Shown here: one piece after another, positions 8,208-16,688 of the stretch
How the letters are laid out: every line of letters starts with the position of its first letter
Numbering within the stretch: the first letter of the stretch is position 1
Source: JBBQLG01 sp038327655
GTDB lineage: Bacteria > Bacteroidota > Bacteroidia > Cytophagales > Spirosomataceae
Direction of reading: 5' to 3'
Length of the DNA: 39,702 nt
Assembly: GCA_038327655.1 (NCBI GenBank)
Contig: JBBQLG010000046.1
Location: 1-39,702, forward strand
Position numbers and translations under genes: made by a program
Notes under the pieces: generated by a model
Seen by the model: the letters and a program-made list of their open reading frames with translations, nothing else
What the model was told of the DNA's origin: nothing
Databases searched by the model: none

Positions 8208-8409
8208 TGGCTACTGTTATCGGAATGGAACCGGCCGTTGAGGAGTAAACAGCGGTTCGTGTACTTATCTAAACCTTGATTTAACGATAGAGTTCGATGC
8301 AGGTAATGTACGGGTGTCCTGAAGCCCCAGACGGACTGGATATTCGGTTCATTTTTGTGCAACTTACCGGCCGTTTCAGCTTATTCATTCCCCTCAACTC
8401 CTGACAAAA

Positions 8410-9006
8410 ATGCGTCTGCTCACCCCTCTCCTGCTGCTGACTGTTCTGGCCTTTACGGCACCTGTCAAACCCATCCGCCTGTTCAACGGCAAGAACCTCG
8501 ACGGCTGGAAAATCTACGGTACCGAAAAATGGTACGTCGACAACGGCGAACTGGTTTGCGAAAGCGGTCCCGACAAGCAGTACGGCTACCTGGCTACCGA
8601 TAAATTCTACAAAGATTTCGACCTGTCGGTGGAGTTCAAGCAGGAGGCCAACGGCAACAGTGGCGTGTTTTTTCGGTCCACTATCGAAGGAACCAAAATC
8701 AGCGGCTGGCAGGTCGAAGTAGCCCCGTTCAATCACGATACCGGGGGCATTTATGAGTCGTACGGGCGGGGTTGGCTCGTGCAGATTCCCGACGAGAAAG
8801 AAACCATCCTGAAAGTTGGTGAGTGGAACAAGCTCCGCATCCACGTCGAGGGTGACCACGTACAAACGTACCTGAACGGCCAGGCGATGGTCGACCTGCA
8901 CGACGAGAAAATCGGGAAAGCCGACGGGTCGCTGGCGTTACAAATTCACGACGGGGGCGGCATTAAAGTGCGGTGGCGGAACCTGCTGCTCCAGCCCATA
9001 AACTAA
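8410..9006 (+). CDS. Secreted DUF1080 protein (3-keto-glycoside hydrolase/lyase family)
   Basis: 198 aa. Signal peptide MRLLTPLLLLTVLAFTAP, then a single DUF1080 domain (PF06439, jelly-roll): RLFNGKNLDGWKIYG, WYVDNGELVCESG, KDFDLSVEFKQEANGNSGVFFRS, and GEWNKLRIHVEGDHVQTYLNG followed by KIGKADGSLALQIHDGGGI. Characterised members cleave 3-keto-disaccharides or 3-keto-glycosides generated by dehydrogenases. That role fits the Gfo/Idh/MocA enzymes and isomerase elsewhere in the window. It lacks a lipobox, so it should be periplasmic. The stop codon interlocks with that of the convergent glycosidase gene (shared CTAA at 9003-9006). Confidence 0.88.
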   Translation: MRLLTPLLLLTVLAFTAPVKPIRLFNGKNLDGWKIYGTEKWYVDNGELVCESGPDKQYGYLATDKFYKDFDLSVEFKQEANGNSGVFFRSTIEGTKISGWQVEVAPFNHDTGGIYESYGRGWLVQIPDEKETILKVGEWNKLRIHVEGDHVQTYLNGQAMVDLHDEKIGKADGSLALQIHDGGGIKVRWRNLLLQPIN

Positions 9007-10484
9007 TTCGCCCGAAGCACGACTACTTTATCCGTGTGGCCCGCCGGTACCGTCAGCCGACCGGCAGTTACGGGTATCTGACTGATGAGTTTCCCGGTTA
9101 CGGCGTTGGTCCACTCGGCCCGGTACGTGCCTTTAGGCAGCGTAAGCAGCATATCGTGCGGTTTCAGGGCCATTGGTTCGTAGTAAATCACCCACGTCGT
9201 TTTGCTGTTGCTGAGAGTTTCCGTCATCGCGCCGGGGGCCGCTTTAACCGTAGCCAGGTCGGGGCGGAGGGAAACAAAATCCAGCCGGTCGAAGAACGTT
9301 TTCATCGCGCGAAACTGTGCCCGCAACGCCGGACTTCCCCCGCCGGGTGCCTTGTAAGCTGTATCCTGGCCGGTTTCCGCTCCCACCGAATACGAGTAAT
9401 CCAACTGATTGAACAACCCGCCCCCGGCCATGAGAAACCGCCACGCCTGTCGCCGGTACGTCGAATCGGCCCGACCGGCAAACCCGGTTTCGTTGAAGCC
9501 GATTACCCGGTTCAGGTGGGCATTTTCGGCGACGGCTTCGGGCAGAGCGTAGTGAAAGGTGAAAATGGAAATGTTGGGGTCGGCCTCGGCGATGGGATAG
9601 TGAAAGTTGCTGATATTCTGCGCGATCAGGTGCTTTTGGGGGAGTCGGCTCTCCTCGTCTTTAATCCAGCGGGCTACCTGCCGGTGCCAGTCGTTGGACC
9701 GCTGCGACACGACCTGTAGCGTCGACCGCCAGTCGGTTTCGGAGCTATATTCGGTACGGTTCAGCACAATATCGGTCTGATCGGCCCACGGTTCGTTCTG
9801 AATCTCGAAGTACAGGTTATCGAAGCCGTTCAAGGCCCGAACCAATTGGCGCACGTACCGCTCCTGATGCCCCAGCAGGTTACCGTTTTGCAGCGTGTTG
9901 ACCAGCCCGGACCGAATGCTGTCTGTCTGATTAACGTTATTTTTCGGGTTCAGGGCGCTGTATTTCCAGCCATCGGCGTAATGGGCCGAGAACAGATTAA
10001 CCTCCACGATGATACCGCGTTGCCGGGCTTCGGCCATGAAATCAGCCAGCCGGGTAAAATACGCATCGTCCCACTGACTGAGATCGAATTTCGGACCGCC
10101 AAGGGCATAACCGGGTGTTGTACTCCGTTTCCACGGCAGCAGGAGCCGACCTTCGGCGGGGGCCAGCGTGTTTTTCTGGATACCAAAGTCGCCCAGCTTT
10201 TCGATGTACGCGCCGGTAAACAGCCGGGTTGTATTCATCCCATCGGCGGCTGTGGCCTGGAGGTATTTTTTGTAATCGAAATCCGGGTTAATCACCGAGC
10301 CGTAGTGTTCGCCGGAACCAACGAGCAGCATCGGTTTATTGTGGTAACTGAAATAGTGCGGATTTTTGGGGTGCAACTGAAACCCACCGCCCGTCTGGGC
10401 AAATAGCGGATTTGTCAAGATAAAGAGCAGACCGGCAGTAACCAGACGACTTAACAGCAACAGAAAAAAGGGTGGCGTTTTCAA
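9003..10484 (-). CDS. Secreted GH-A-like glycoside hydrolase with C-terminal beta domain
   Basis: 493 aa. Signal peptide about 1-29 (ending PLFAQ). A TIM-barrel catalytic domain spans about 40-400: GMNTTRLF, RGIIVEVNLFSAHY, then NLYFEIQNEPW with Glu231 as likely acid/base, and IGFNETGF with Glu332 as likely nucleophile. These are the strand-4 and strand-7 glutamates of clan GH-A (GH5-like). A roughly 70-residue beta domain ends the protein (WVIYYEPMALKPHDMLLTLP ... KVVVLRAN), similar to the 'putative collagen-binding' domain often appended in Bacteroidota. Substrate is not predictable. It lies tail to tail with DUF1080, so a joint polysaccharide role is possible. Confidence 0.75.
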   Translation of the reverse strand: MKTPPFFLLLLSRLVTAGLLFILTNPLFAQTGGGFQLHPKNPHYFSYHNKPMLLVGSGEHYGSVINPDFDYKKYLQATAADGMNTTRLFTGAYIEKLGDFGIQKNTLAPAEGRLLLPWKRSTTPGYALGGPKFDLSQWDDAYFTRLADFMAEARQRGIIVEVNLFSAHYADGWKYSALNPKNNVNQTDSIRSGLVNTLQNGNLLGHQERYVRQLVRALNGFDNLYFEIQNEPWADQTDIVLNRTEYSSETDWRSTLQVVSQRSNDWHRQVARWIKDEESRLPQKHLIAQNISNFHYPIAEADPNISIFTFHYALPEAVAENAHLNRVIGFNETGFAGRADSTYRRQAWRFLMAGGGLFNQLDYSYSVGAETGQDTAYKAPGGGSPALRAQFRAMKTFFDRLDFVSLRPDLATVKAAPGAMTETLSNSKTTWVIYYEPMALKPHDMLLTLPKGTYRAEWTNAVTGKLISQIPVTAGRLTVPAGHTDKVVVLRAN

Positions 10485-10565
10485 ACGATGTACGGGGTAT
10501 ATTCAAATAGGTAAAGGGCGAGGGGGATCGTTTCTACCACTTTCGTCGGGCTGAGCTATTACTGT

Positions 10566-11621
10566 TTAAAACGGCTTTTTCGCCCAGATCAGGCCGTAGT
10601 CCATTTCGGTCGGTAGGTTATCCGCCGTTGGTTCCAGTCCGGCCAGCGCGAACCACTGGCGGTACTCAGCCCTGCTGTAGCAACGGCCTTTGGTCACCCA
10701 GAACAGTTGTGCCGAATAATCAGTAACCGCCAATGGCCCGTCGAGCGTGTCGTTCAAAAAGGCATCATGCACCCATAACGACCCACCCGGCCGGATGGCA
10801 TGGGCAAACCGGTGGGCCAACTGCCGACAGGTATCCGTCGGCCAATCGTGGAACAGACTGGCGGCCAACAGCATATCCGTAGCAGGCAGATCATCCGTCA
10901 GCATATCGCCGGGCAGGAACGTCACCCGTTCGGCCACGGCAGTAGCCCCCGGTCGGCCACTCCGGGCGAACTCATCCAACAGTTCCTTCGCCACTGCAAG
11001 CACCGCCGGGCGATCCAGAATTGTAGCCGTTGCCATCGAATTCGCCAGCAGCCATTCGTAGGTATAATAGCCTGTTCCCCCGGCCACGTCCAGCAAATGA
11101 CCGTCCCGTTTCGGCAAATTTTTGGCCACGATGGGCGAGAGTTTCCGGGCACGACCGGCCAGTCCGAGCGTCAGCATCCGGGCCAGTGCCGGGTCATCCA
11201 TCGGTGACGGCCCCGGTCCCTCCTTTACGAACGAAATACCGTCCGGTGTGGTCAGCGGTCCATCGTTGCGAAGCCGGACGGCCATTTCGACCACGCCGGC
11301 ATCCTCTTTTTCCAGACCCGTATATCCTGTCAGGTTGGGCGTATGCTGCTGCGTGAGATACTGCCCCAGTTCGGTCAGGCGCAGCGTTTCCGGTGTTTCC
11401 CACGTAAGCAAATCCATCGCACACAGGGCGGGAAACAGGACCATTGCCGGCCGTTCGGCCAGGTGCAGACGGGTACACAGATCGGTCAGGGAGAGCGGGC
11501 CGTTGCTCAACTCCTCGAAAACGGACAGGTGATTGACGGCCGCGACTAACAGCCGCGAGCCAAACATGGCCCGCAGGTGACGGGTGATGGGTGCTAAATC
11601 CGGTTGGGTTTCGGGTGTCAT
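10566..11621 (-). CDS. SAM-dependent O-methyltransferase (Methyltransf_2 type)
   Basis: 351 aa. An N-terminal winged-helix dimerisation domain (about 15-95: LFEELSNGPLSLTDLCTRL-like pattern, LRLTELGQYL) is followed by a Rossmann SAM-binding domain with motif I LLDVAGGTGYY (about 176-187), acidic ATILDRPAV, FLPGDML, HDWPTD and PGGSLWVHDAFL. This is the architecture of O-methyltransferases acting on small phenolic or polyketide substrates, such as hydroxyindole or demethylspheroidene enzymes. No biosynthetic cluster surrounds it, so the acceptor is unknown. A hairpin repeat lies directly upstream of its start. Confidence 0.85.
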   Translation of the reverse strand: MTPETQPDLAPITRHLRAMFGSRLLVAAVNHLSVFEELSNGPLSLTDLCTRLHLAERPAMVLFPALCAMDLLTWETPETLRLTELGQYLTQQHTPNLTGYTGLEKEDAGVVEMAVRLRNDGPLTTPDGISFVKEGPGPSPMDDPALARMLTLGLAGRARKLSPIVAKNLPKRDGHLLDVAGGTGYYTYEWLLANSMATATILDRPAVLAVAKELLDEFARSGRPGATAVAERVTFLPGDMLTDDLPATDMLLAASLFHDWPTDTCRQLAHRFAHAIRPGGSLWVHDAFLNDTLDGPLAVTDYSAQLFWVTKGRCYSRAEYRQWFALAGLEPTADNLPTEMDYGLIWAKKPF

Positions 11622-11642
11622 GAAAGTAGTGGTTACCCTTTA

Positions 11643-11724
11643 CCCCCAACCCCTGAAGGGGCTTCACGACTTGGATACTAAGTTGGTATCTAATCCAATA
11701 AAGCCCCCTTTAGGGGGTTGGGGG
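11643..11724. repeat. REP-like inverted repeat with C/G-rich arms
   Basis: Left arm 11643-11664 (starting CCCCCAACCCCTGAAGGGG) and right arm 11701-11724 (ending AGGGGGTTGGGGG) are inverted copies, each with its own small palindrome around CCCCT...AGGGG, separated by 36 nt. Elements of this form are frequent in Bacteroidota intergenic regions. It lies between two same-strand genes (gluconokinase end 11739, methyltransferase start 11621), so it may also end or process the gluconokinase transcript. Confidence 0.8.
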
Positions 11725-11738
11725 CGAATGTATAGTTT

Positions 11739-13190
11739 TCATACCAGTGCATTCGCGGCTGTGGCAAACCGTTTGAACACATCCTGGTACAGCATGTGGG
11801 TTTTGGCATCGGGTGTAAACGTCTCGCCGAAGGTCACGCGCCGGGCCAGTTCGTCCAGCGTGGTAGCTGGCGCGGCAGTGGCTTTCTCGGCCAGCAAAAC
11901 GGCACCGATGGCACTGCTTTCGTTACTGGCATTGAGCCGGACGGGAACGCCAAAAATATCGGCCATCATCTGCACCCACTCCCTCGACCGGGCAAAACCG
12001 CCGTTGGCGTGAATCACCGTGGTGGGGCCGCAGAGGTCGGCCAGCAGGGTTTCGGTCAGTTTGATGTTCAGCAAAACCCCTTCCAGCGCGGCCCGGATAA
12101 AGTGCGCCCGCGTGTGCTGCCAGCCAACGTTCAGGTAGGCACCCCGTACGTTGGCGTCCCAGAGCGGTGCCCGTTCGCCGAGTAGATACGGCAAAAATAA
12201 CAGGCCATCGGCACCGGGCGGCACCGTTTCGGCGTCGGCCAAAGCCACCTCCGGCGAGAGTTGTGTCAGGTGGTCGGCAATCCATTCCAACACATTCCCC
12301 CCGTTGTTGGTCGGCCCGCCAACGACGTACTGACCGGTATCCAGGAAATACGAAAACAACCGGCCGTTTGGGTCGCGCAGGGGCTGGTCGACCGTCCGGC
12401 GAATGGCCCCGCTGGTGCCGATGGTAATCGTCGTAACACCCGCGCCAATGGCTCCCGCCCCCAGATTAGCCAGACAGCCGTCCGACGCGCCGATGCATAA
12501 AATGGCCGTTGCGGGCAGCAGGGCGTGGGTGTTCAGCCGGGTAAACGTCGTGGGTACCGGCTGGGATAGCTGATCGGCCGTGACACCGGCGAAAGCAAGG
12601 GCCGGTTCGTACCAGGTCTTGGCCCCTTCGTCGAACAGGCCGGTGGCGGTGGCGATGGAGTAGTCAATCTGGTACTGCCCCGTCAGCTTCCACCAGACGT
12701 ATTCTTTAATCGAAATCCATTTCGCGGCCCGGTGTAGCAACCGGGGATCGTGTTCCCGAAACCACGCCAGTTTACAAAGCGGAATCATTGGATGAATGGG
12801 CGTACCGGTCTGCTGATAGATGGTTTTACCCAATTCAGCCTGCTCCGTACGCAGAGCGGCAGCCTCCGCTTCGGCCCGGTTGTCGGACCAGAGCACGGCG
12901 TTGGTGAGCGGTTTCCCGTCGGTATCCACCGCCAGCAGGCTGTGCATGGCCCCGCTGAAACCGACGCTCTGGATTGTGATTCCCTGCGCATCCGTTTGGG
13001 CGATTAGTTGCGGAATAAGGACTTCTACCGCCTGCCAGATGGCATCGGGGTCCTGTTCGGCGTAACCGGCCTGGGGTGTCAGCGTCGTGAGGGGTGCCGA
13101 CACGAGTGCCAACACGGCTGCGGTAGCCGGGTTCAGGGCCAGCAGTTTTATATTGGTCGTACCAATGTCGACACCGACGAAACAGGTCAT
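11739..13190 (-). CDS. gntK: FGGY-family sugar kinase, probable gluconokinase
   Basis: 483 aa. N-terminal ATPase motif FVGVDIGTTNIKLLAL (phosphate 1), substrate loop SGAMHSLLAVD, then AVLWSDNRA (the conserved Asp of FGGY active sites is in this region) and GTPIHPMIPLCKL, a pattern I associate with gluconate kinases of this family rather than xylulokinases. The C-terminal domain has ITIGTSGAIR, the LPYLLGERAPLWD block and HANGGFARS. It would phosphorylate gluconate to 6-phosphogluconate using ATP in the cytosol. Full length for the family. No gluconate permease lies adjacent; xylulose or another polyol remains possible. Confidence 0.8.
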   Translation of the reverse strand: MTCFVGVDIGTTNIKLLALNPATAAVLALVSAPLTTLTPQAGYAEQDPDAIWQAVEVLIPQLIAQTDAQGITIQSVGFSGAMHSLLAVDTDGKPLTNAVLWSDNRAEAEAAALRTEQAELGKTIYQQTGTPIHPMIPLCKLAWFREHDPRLLHRAAKWISIKEYVWWKLTGQYQIDYSIATATGLFDEGAKTWYEPALAFAGVTADQLSQPVPTTFTRLNTHALLPATAILCIGASDGCLANLGAGAIGAGVTTITIGTSGAIRRTVDQPLRDPNGRLFSYFLDTGQYVVGGPTNNGGNVLEWIADHLTQLSPEVALADAETVPPGADGLLFLPYLLGERAPLWDANVRGAYLNVGWQHTRAHFIRAALEGVLLNIKLTETLLADLCGPTTVIHANGGFARSREWVQMMADIFGVPVRLNASNESSAIGAVLLAEKATAAPATTLDELARRVTFGETFTPDAKTHMLYQDVFKRFATAANALV

Positions 13191-13234
13191 TTATAAACGG
13201 GTAAAGTGTGAGAAGCAGGACCCTAAATAAGCGT

Positions 13235-13594
13235 TCAACCAATTAGCTGCTGGAAGTAATCGTTCGTGAAGTAATCGACGCGCCAGTACCAGACGCTTTT
13301 GAACCAGGAATAATGCCGACGGCCGTTCAGCGAATTGAGCCGCGCCAAGATTGTTTCGATTACCCAATCGTCGTCGAAACCACCCCAAACGCCTGCGGGA
13401 CTCAATAGATTGTCGATCAATACGGGGGCTACTTCCTCGTAATTGATACGTTTGATTTCATCAATGGAATAACCACTTTGCGCGACAATCAGCCTTAATC
13501 TATCGAAGTCGGTTGGCTGCAATTCCGTATCTAAATAAAACTCGGAAAGGGCCAGCCACACGGGTTTACGACGGTCAATATCGGCCGATTCCAT
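13235..13594 (-). CDS. DUF7079-like small conserved protein
   Basis: 119 aa, soluble, acidic N-terminus. The pattern RRKPVWLALSEFYLDTEL, GYSIDEIKRINYEEVAPVLIDNL and SPAGVWGGFDDDWV resembles a family of about 115-aa conserved bacterial proteins that I recall as DUF7079; function unknown. It sits 44 bp upstream of gluconokinase and 62 bp downstream of ftsE on the same strand, with no sign of functional linkage. No catalytic motif or membrane segment is visible. The family name is from memory and should be treated as tentative. Confidence 0.65.
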   Translation of the reverse strand: MESADIDRRKPVWLALSEFYLDTELQPTDFDRLRLIVAQSGYSIDEIKRINYEEVAPVLIDNLLSPAGVWGGFDDDWVIETILARLNSLNGRRHYSWFKSVWYWRVDYFTNDYFQQLIG

Positions 13595-13656
13595 ACGTAT
13601 TCCTTCCAGACAAATGAGAGCATGTAGGCACGATTTTCAGCAAAATTGACCACCCG

Positions 13657-14343
13657 TCAAACCGTCGTTTCTTCGACCTTACCGTCTTCGCATTTCAGCA
13701 CACGGGCGGGGTATTTGCGGAGTAAATCGTAGTTGTGGGTCGCCATCAGCACGGCGGTACCGGAGTTGTTGATGGCCTGAAACACATGCATCACCTGATC
13801 CGATACGTCGGGGTCGAGGTTGCCCGTTGGCTCATCGGCAATCAATAGTTTGGGTTCGTTGAGCATCGCACGGGCAATCACCACGCGCTGCTGCTCCCCG
13901 CCCGACAACTGATGCGGCATTTTCTTCTGCGCCGTACCCATCCCTACCTGCATCAGCACCTCGGCCATGCGGTTTTCCATCTTTCCTCTATCGCGCCAGC
14001 CGGTGGCTTTCAGCACGAATTTCAGGTTGTCTTCCACCGTGCGGTCAAAAAACAACTGGAAATCCTGAAACACGATACCAATCCGACGGCGCAGAAACGG
14101 TACATCCTTCGGCTTCAGTTTATCGAGCGCAAATTCGTCTACCTGACCGCTGCCGTGCTGTAACCACAAATCGGCGTAGAGGGTTTTAAGCAGCGAACTC
14201 TTGCCGCTGCCCGTCCGGCCGATGAGGTAAGCGAAGTCGCCTTTGTGGATTTCAAAGTTCACGTCGCCCAGCACTAATTTGGTACCCTGATAAATATCGG
14301 CGTGGGTGAGTGAAAGGACGGGTTCCGTCGAAAACATAGTCAT
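13657..14343 (-). CDS. ftsE: FtsE-like cell-division ABC ATPase
   Basis: 229 aa from ATG at 14343 (a second ATG two codons on is possible; a longer frame to 14460 is implausible). Walker A IGRTGSGKSS at 41-50, signature LSGGEQQR, Walker B LLIADEPTGNLDP and the H-loop in MATHNYDLL are intact. The PTGNLDPDVS segment and short length are typical of FtsE, which with the FtsX permease couples divisome signalling to cell-wall hydrolase activation. ftsX is not adjacent, which is frequent in Bacteroidota. A LolD-type ATPase is the main alternative. Confidence 0.85.
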   Translation of the reverse strand: MTMFSTEPVLSLTHADIYQGTKLVLGDVNFEIHKGDFAYLIGRTGSGKSSLLKTLYADLWLQHGSGQVDEFALDKLKPKDVPFLRRRIGIVFQDFQLFFDRTVEDNLKFVLKATGWRDRGKMENRMAEVLMQVGMGTAQKKMPHQLSGGEQQRVVIARAMLNEPKLLIADEPTGNLDPDVSDQVMHVFQAINNSGTAVLMATHNYDLLRKYPARVLKCEDGKVEETTV

Positions 14344-14423
14344 AGAAGCGGGAGTCAAAATCAGTGCCGTGGGTCGGGTGGCCGATGGGCAAATGTAGCC
14401 AACTGACCGGGGAAACCAAGTTT

Positions 14424-15581
14424 TCAGCGCATAACGTGCGTTCCGTCTTCGATCCGGCACACGTACAGCAGCGTTTCTTTGCCGGTCTGCGCCATGTACT
14501 GCTCCGTAATGACCCGCTCGAAATCGGGCAGGTCGGTTTCGTGAATCAGGTTGATGGTGCAGCCGCCAAAGCCCCCGCCCATCATCCGGGCACCCAGTAC
14601 GCCAAGGTGGTTGCGGGCAATTTCCTGTAAGATATCCAGTTCACGGCAACTCACTTCGTATTCCTTGCTCAGTCCGTCGTGCGACAGGTACATGAGTTGC
14701 CCAAACCCCGCGACATCTTCCTTTTCGAGCAGGGCAACGCCATCGAGTACACGCTGATTTTCCCGAACCACGTAGGCGCACCGCTGATACAGCAGCGGCT
14801 CAGTGGCCTTTAGGTGCGCATCGAGCATGGCGAGGGTTACATCGCGCAGGCTTTTGATGCCGGGGTAGTACTGTTGCAGGATGTGGACACCCGCTTCACA
14901 CTGTTCCCGGCGGGTATTGTATTCCGACGCCACGAGGGCGTGTTTCACCCGCGAATCGCACAGCACAATCCGAATACCGGTCATTTTCAGGGGAGCATAC
15001 GTATAGTCGAGCGAACGGCAGTCAAGTTTGATGACATGGTCGGCCTTGCCCATCATGCTGGCAAACATATCCATGATGCCCACCTTCGCCCCCACGAATG
15101 CGTTTTCGGCCCGCCGGGACATCAGTACCAGGTCGATTCGGCCGATGTTCAGGCCAAACAATTCATTCAGCGCGATACCCACCCCGTTTTCCAGCGCGGC
15201 CGACGACGACATCCCGCCCCCGATGGGAATGTCCCCGCCGAAGATGCAGTTGAACCCACCCACCACGTGCCCGGCCTGCTGTACCTGCTGAATGACCCCG
15301 AGTATGTAATTCGGCCATATTTTGGGCGAGGGCACAATCTGATCGACCGACCCGGCGTAGGTATCCCCGTCGAAATCGTACGCCATGAAATGCAGTTCGT
15401 TATCGGTACGGGGGCCAACGGCTAAGTAAATGGCTTTGTCGATAGCGGCCGGCAACACGAAGCCTTCGTTGTAATCGGTATGTTCGCCGATGAGGTTGAC
15501 CCGACCAGGCGAGCAGATCATGGTCGGCTCGGCGTTGAAGTGTTCCCGGTAACGCTCGGTCAGGTGGATAGGCAATTCCAT
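14424..15581 (-). CDS. galK: Galactokinase
   Basis: 385 aa, full length for the family. Galactokinase signature GRVNLIGEHTDY at 26-37, the glycine-rich GHMP phosphate loop PIGGGMSSSAAL at 119-130, catalytic Asp171 in KVGIMDMFAS, and the C-terminal MGGGFGGCTINL block. It phosphorylates alpha-D-galactose at C1 with ATP, the first step of the Leloir pathway. galT, galE and galM are not in the window, so it appears as a single gene; the 110 bp between its start and the SRP RNA terminator should hold its promoter. Confidence 0.97.
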   Translation of the reverse strand: MELPIHLTERYREHFNAEPTMICSPGRVNLIGEHTDYNEGFVLPAAIDKAIYLAVGPRTDNELHFMAYDFDGDTYAGSVDQIVPSPKIWPNYILGVIQQVQQAGHVVGGFNCIFGGDIPIGGGMSSSAALENGVGIALNELFGLNIGRIDLVLMSRRAENAFVGAKVGIMDMFASMMGKADHVIKLDCRSLDYTYAPLKMTGIRIVLCDSRVKHALVASEYNTRREQCEAGVHILQQYYPGIKSLRDVTLAMLDAHLKATEPLLYQRCAYVVRENQRVLDGVALLEKEDVAGFGQLMYLSHDGLSKEYEVSCRELDILQEIARNHLGVLGARMMGGGFGGCTINLIHETDLPDFERVITEQYMAQTGKETLLYVCRIEDGTHVMR

Positions 15582-15694
15582 AAGGGTCGCAATAAGGGAT
15601 ATGATACTAAAATGGCTCTGATGATAAACGACTCAACCGGCCGGAATTACCCGAAACCAGTCAATCATTTTATCAGCAGAGCCAGTATAGGGCA

Positions 15695-15793
15695 AAAAAA
15701 ATGGCAAACCGAATGTCTCACCGCTACGACCACCTACCCTTGCTTCTGTCAAGACCTGGGGGATTCAGCAGGAGCTGGTAGCACCGATTTGCC
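15695..15793 (-). ncRNA. ffs: Bacterial small signal recognition particle RNA (4.5S-type)
   Basis: On the minus strand this folds as one long irregular hairpin. The ends pair GGCAAA (15793 downwards) with TTTGCC (ending 15703); inner GCTAC pairs with GTAGC, CCAG/CTCC with GGTGG, and CCC with GGG. The apex at 15741-15760 reads CCCAGGTCTTGACAGAAGCA, the universal Ffh-binding core (compare AGGTC...GAAGCA), closed by a TCT/AGA stem with loop UGAC at 15748-15751. An eight-T tract (15694-15701) follows the 3' end, and a TAnnTTTGC box ends 4 nt before the predicted first base. The RNA works with Ffh and FtsY to target membrane proteins. Confidence 0.92.
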
Positions 15794-15796
15794 GAT

Positions 15797-15805
15797 GCAA
15801 AAATA
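15797..15805 (-). promoter_or_regulatory. Promoter -7 box of the SRP RNA gene
   Basis: On the minus strand TATTTTTGC is a perfect TAnnTTTGC box, and a TTTT lies about 19 nt further upstream as a -33 candidate. The predicted start of transcription falls at 15791-15793, exactly where the terminal stem of the SRP RNA begins. Confidence 0.75.
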
Positions 15806-15837
15806 CGGCTTTCTGATGGAAATAAAAGCCGTTGGGC

Positions 15838-15845
15838 TACTTTTG
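15838..15845 (+). promoter_or_regulatory. -7 promoter box of the TPR lipoprotein gene
   Basis: TACTTTTG matches TAnnTTTG and ends 23 nt before the ATG at 15869, divergent to the SRP RNA promoter 33 nt away. A purine-rich GAAGAGAAA lies between box and start codon. Confidence 0.5.
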
Positions 15846-15868
15846 TGCTGTTAATGTGAAGAGAAATC

Positions 15869-16642
15869 ATGCGTGTAATTAATTGTTTAACCGCAAAGAC
15901 GGCAAAGGGCTACGCAAAGGACGCGGAGAAAAACGGGTGGGTCAGCGGCCTTGGTTTGTTTGTCGTAATGGGTATTTTGCTGGTAAGCTGCACGTCGTCA
16001 GACAGCTACATGCAACAGGGCAAGGCCCTGATGCAACAGAGTAAGTTTCGCGAAGCGGTGCAACTGCTTAACCAGGCGGTCGAAGCCGACGCCGGTAATG
16101 CCGAAGCTTTCAACACGCGGGGCGTTGCTTATTTTGAACTGAAAGAATACGCCAACGCCCTTTTGGACTATGAACAGGCCATCAAACTGAACCCGAACTC
16201 GTACCGACCCTACTACAACCGCGCCATCCTGAAAACCGCGCAGGGCGATGCTACAGCCGCTTTGAAAGACTATTCGGATGCGATTCGGGTGGCTCCCGAC
16301 ACGGCCGAAAACTACCTGAACCGGGGGCAGTTGTTTGCTTTGCAGAGTCAGACGCAGCCCGCGCTGAATGATTTTACGCAGGCTATCCGGTTAGACCCAA
16401 AAAATTCGTTAGCGTTGTACAACCGGGGTAACCTGCGGTATCAGCAGAAAGATTTAGCCGGTGCCGTGACCGACTTTCAGCAGGCGGTAGCGGCTGACCC
16501 GAAATTTAGCAAAGCCTTCTATGCGCTGGGTATTGCGCAGGTGCTCCAGAATCAGCGCGATGCGGGTTGCCTGAGCCTGAAACAGGCGCAGCAGTTGGGA
16601 TACGCCGATGCCGCCAATGCCACCGCAGCCTATTGTAAATAA
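15869..16642 (+). CDS. TPR-repeat lipoprotein
   Basis: 257 aa. The signal region has an unusually long 24-residue n-region (MRVINCLTAKTAKGYAKDAE), then a hydrophobic segment and lipobox LLVSC (Cys41), so it should be lipid-anchored. From about 46 to 245 it consists of tandem 34-residue tetratricopeptide repeats, recognisable by FREAVQLLNQAVEADAGNAE, YANALLDYEQAIKLNPNSY, and further copies with LNRGQLFAL and YNRGNLRYQ. TPR arrays mediate protein-protein contacts. Nucleotides 15888-15929, coding the n-region, are a copy of a dispersed intergenic repeat (ACCGCAAAGACGGCAAAG). Met at 15968 is too close to the lipobox to be the start. Confidence 0.85.
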   Translation: MRVINCLTAKTAKGYAKDAEKNGWVSGLGLFVVMGILLVSCTSSDSYMQQGKALMQQSKFREAVQLLNQAVEADAGNAEAFNTRGVAYFELKEYANALLDYEQAIKLNPNSYRPYYNRAILKTAQGDATAALKDYSDAIRVAPDTAENYLNRGQLFALQSQTQPALNDFTQAIRLDPKNSLALYNRGNLRYQQKDLAGAVTDFQQAVAADPKFSKAFYALGIAQVLQNQRDAGCLSLKQAQQLGYADAANATAAYCK

Positions 16643-16688
16643 CACCGAACTGTCGCTACTGTCAACCCAAATAACCGCTCGTTCTGCC

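Noticed and set aside
15480..15854. 124-codon plus-strand frame downstream of the galK start
   Set aside because: It lies across the SRP RNA gene and the galK N-terminus on the other strand, and has no protein-like pattern.
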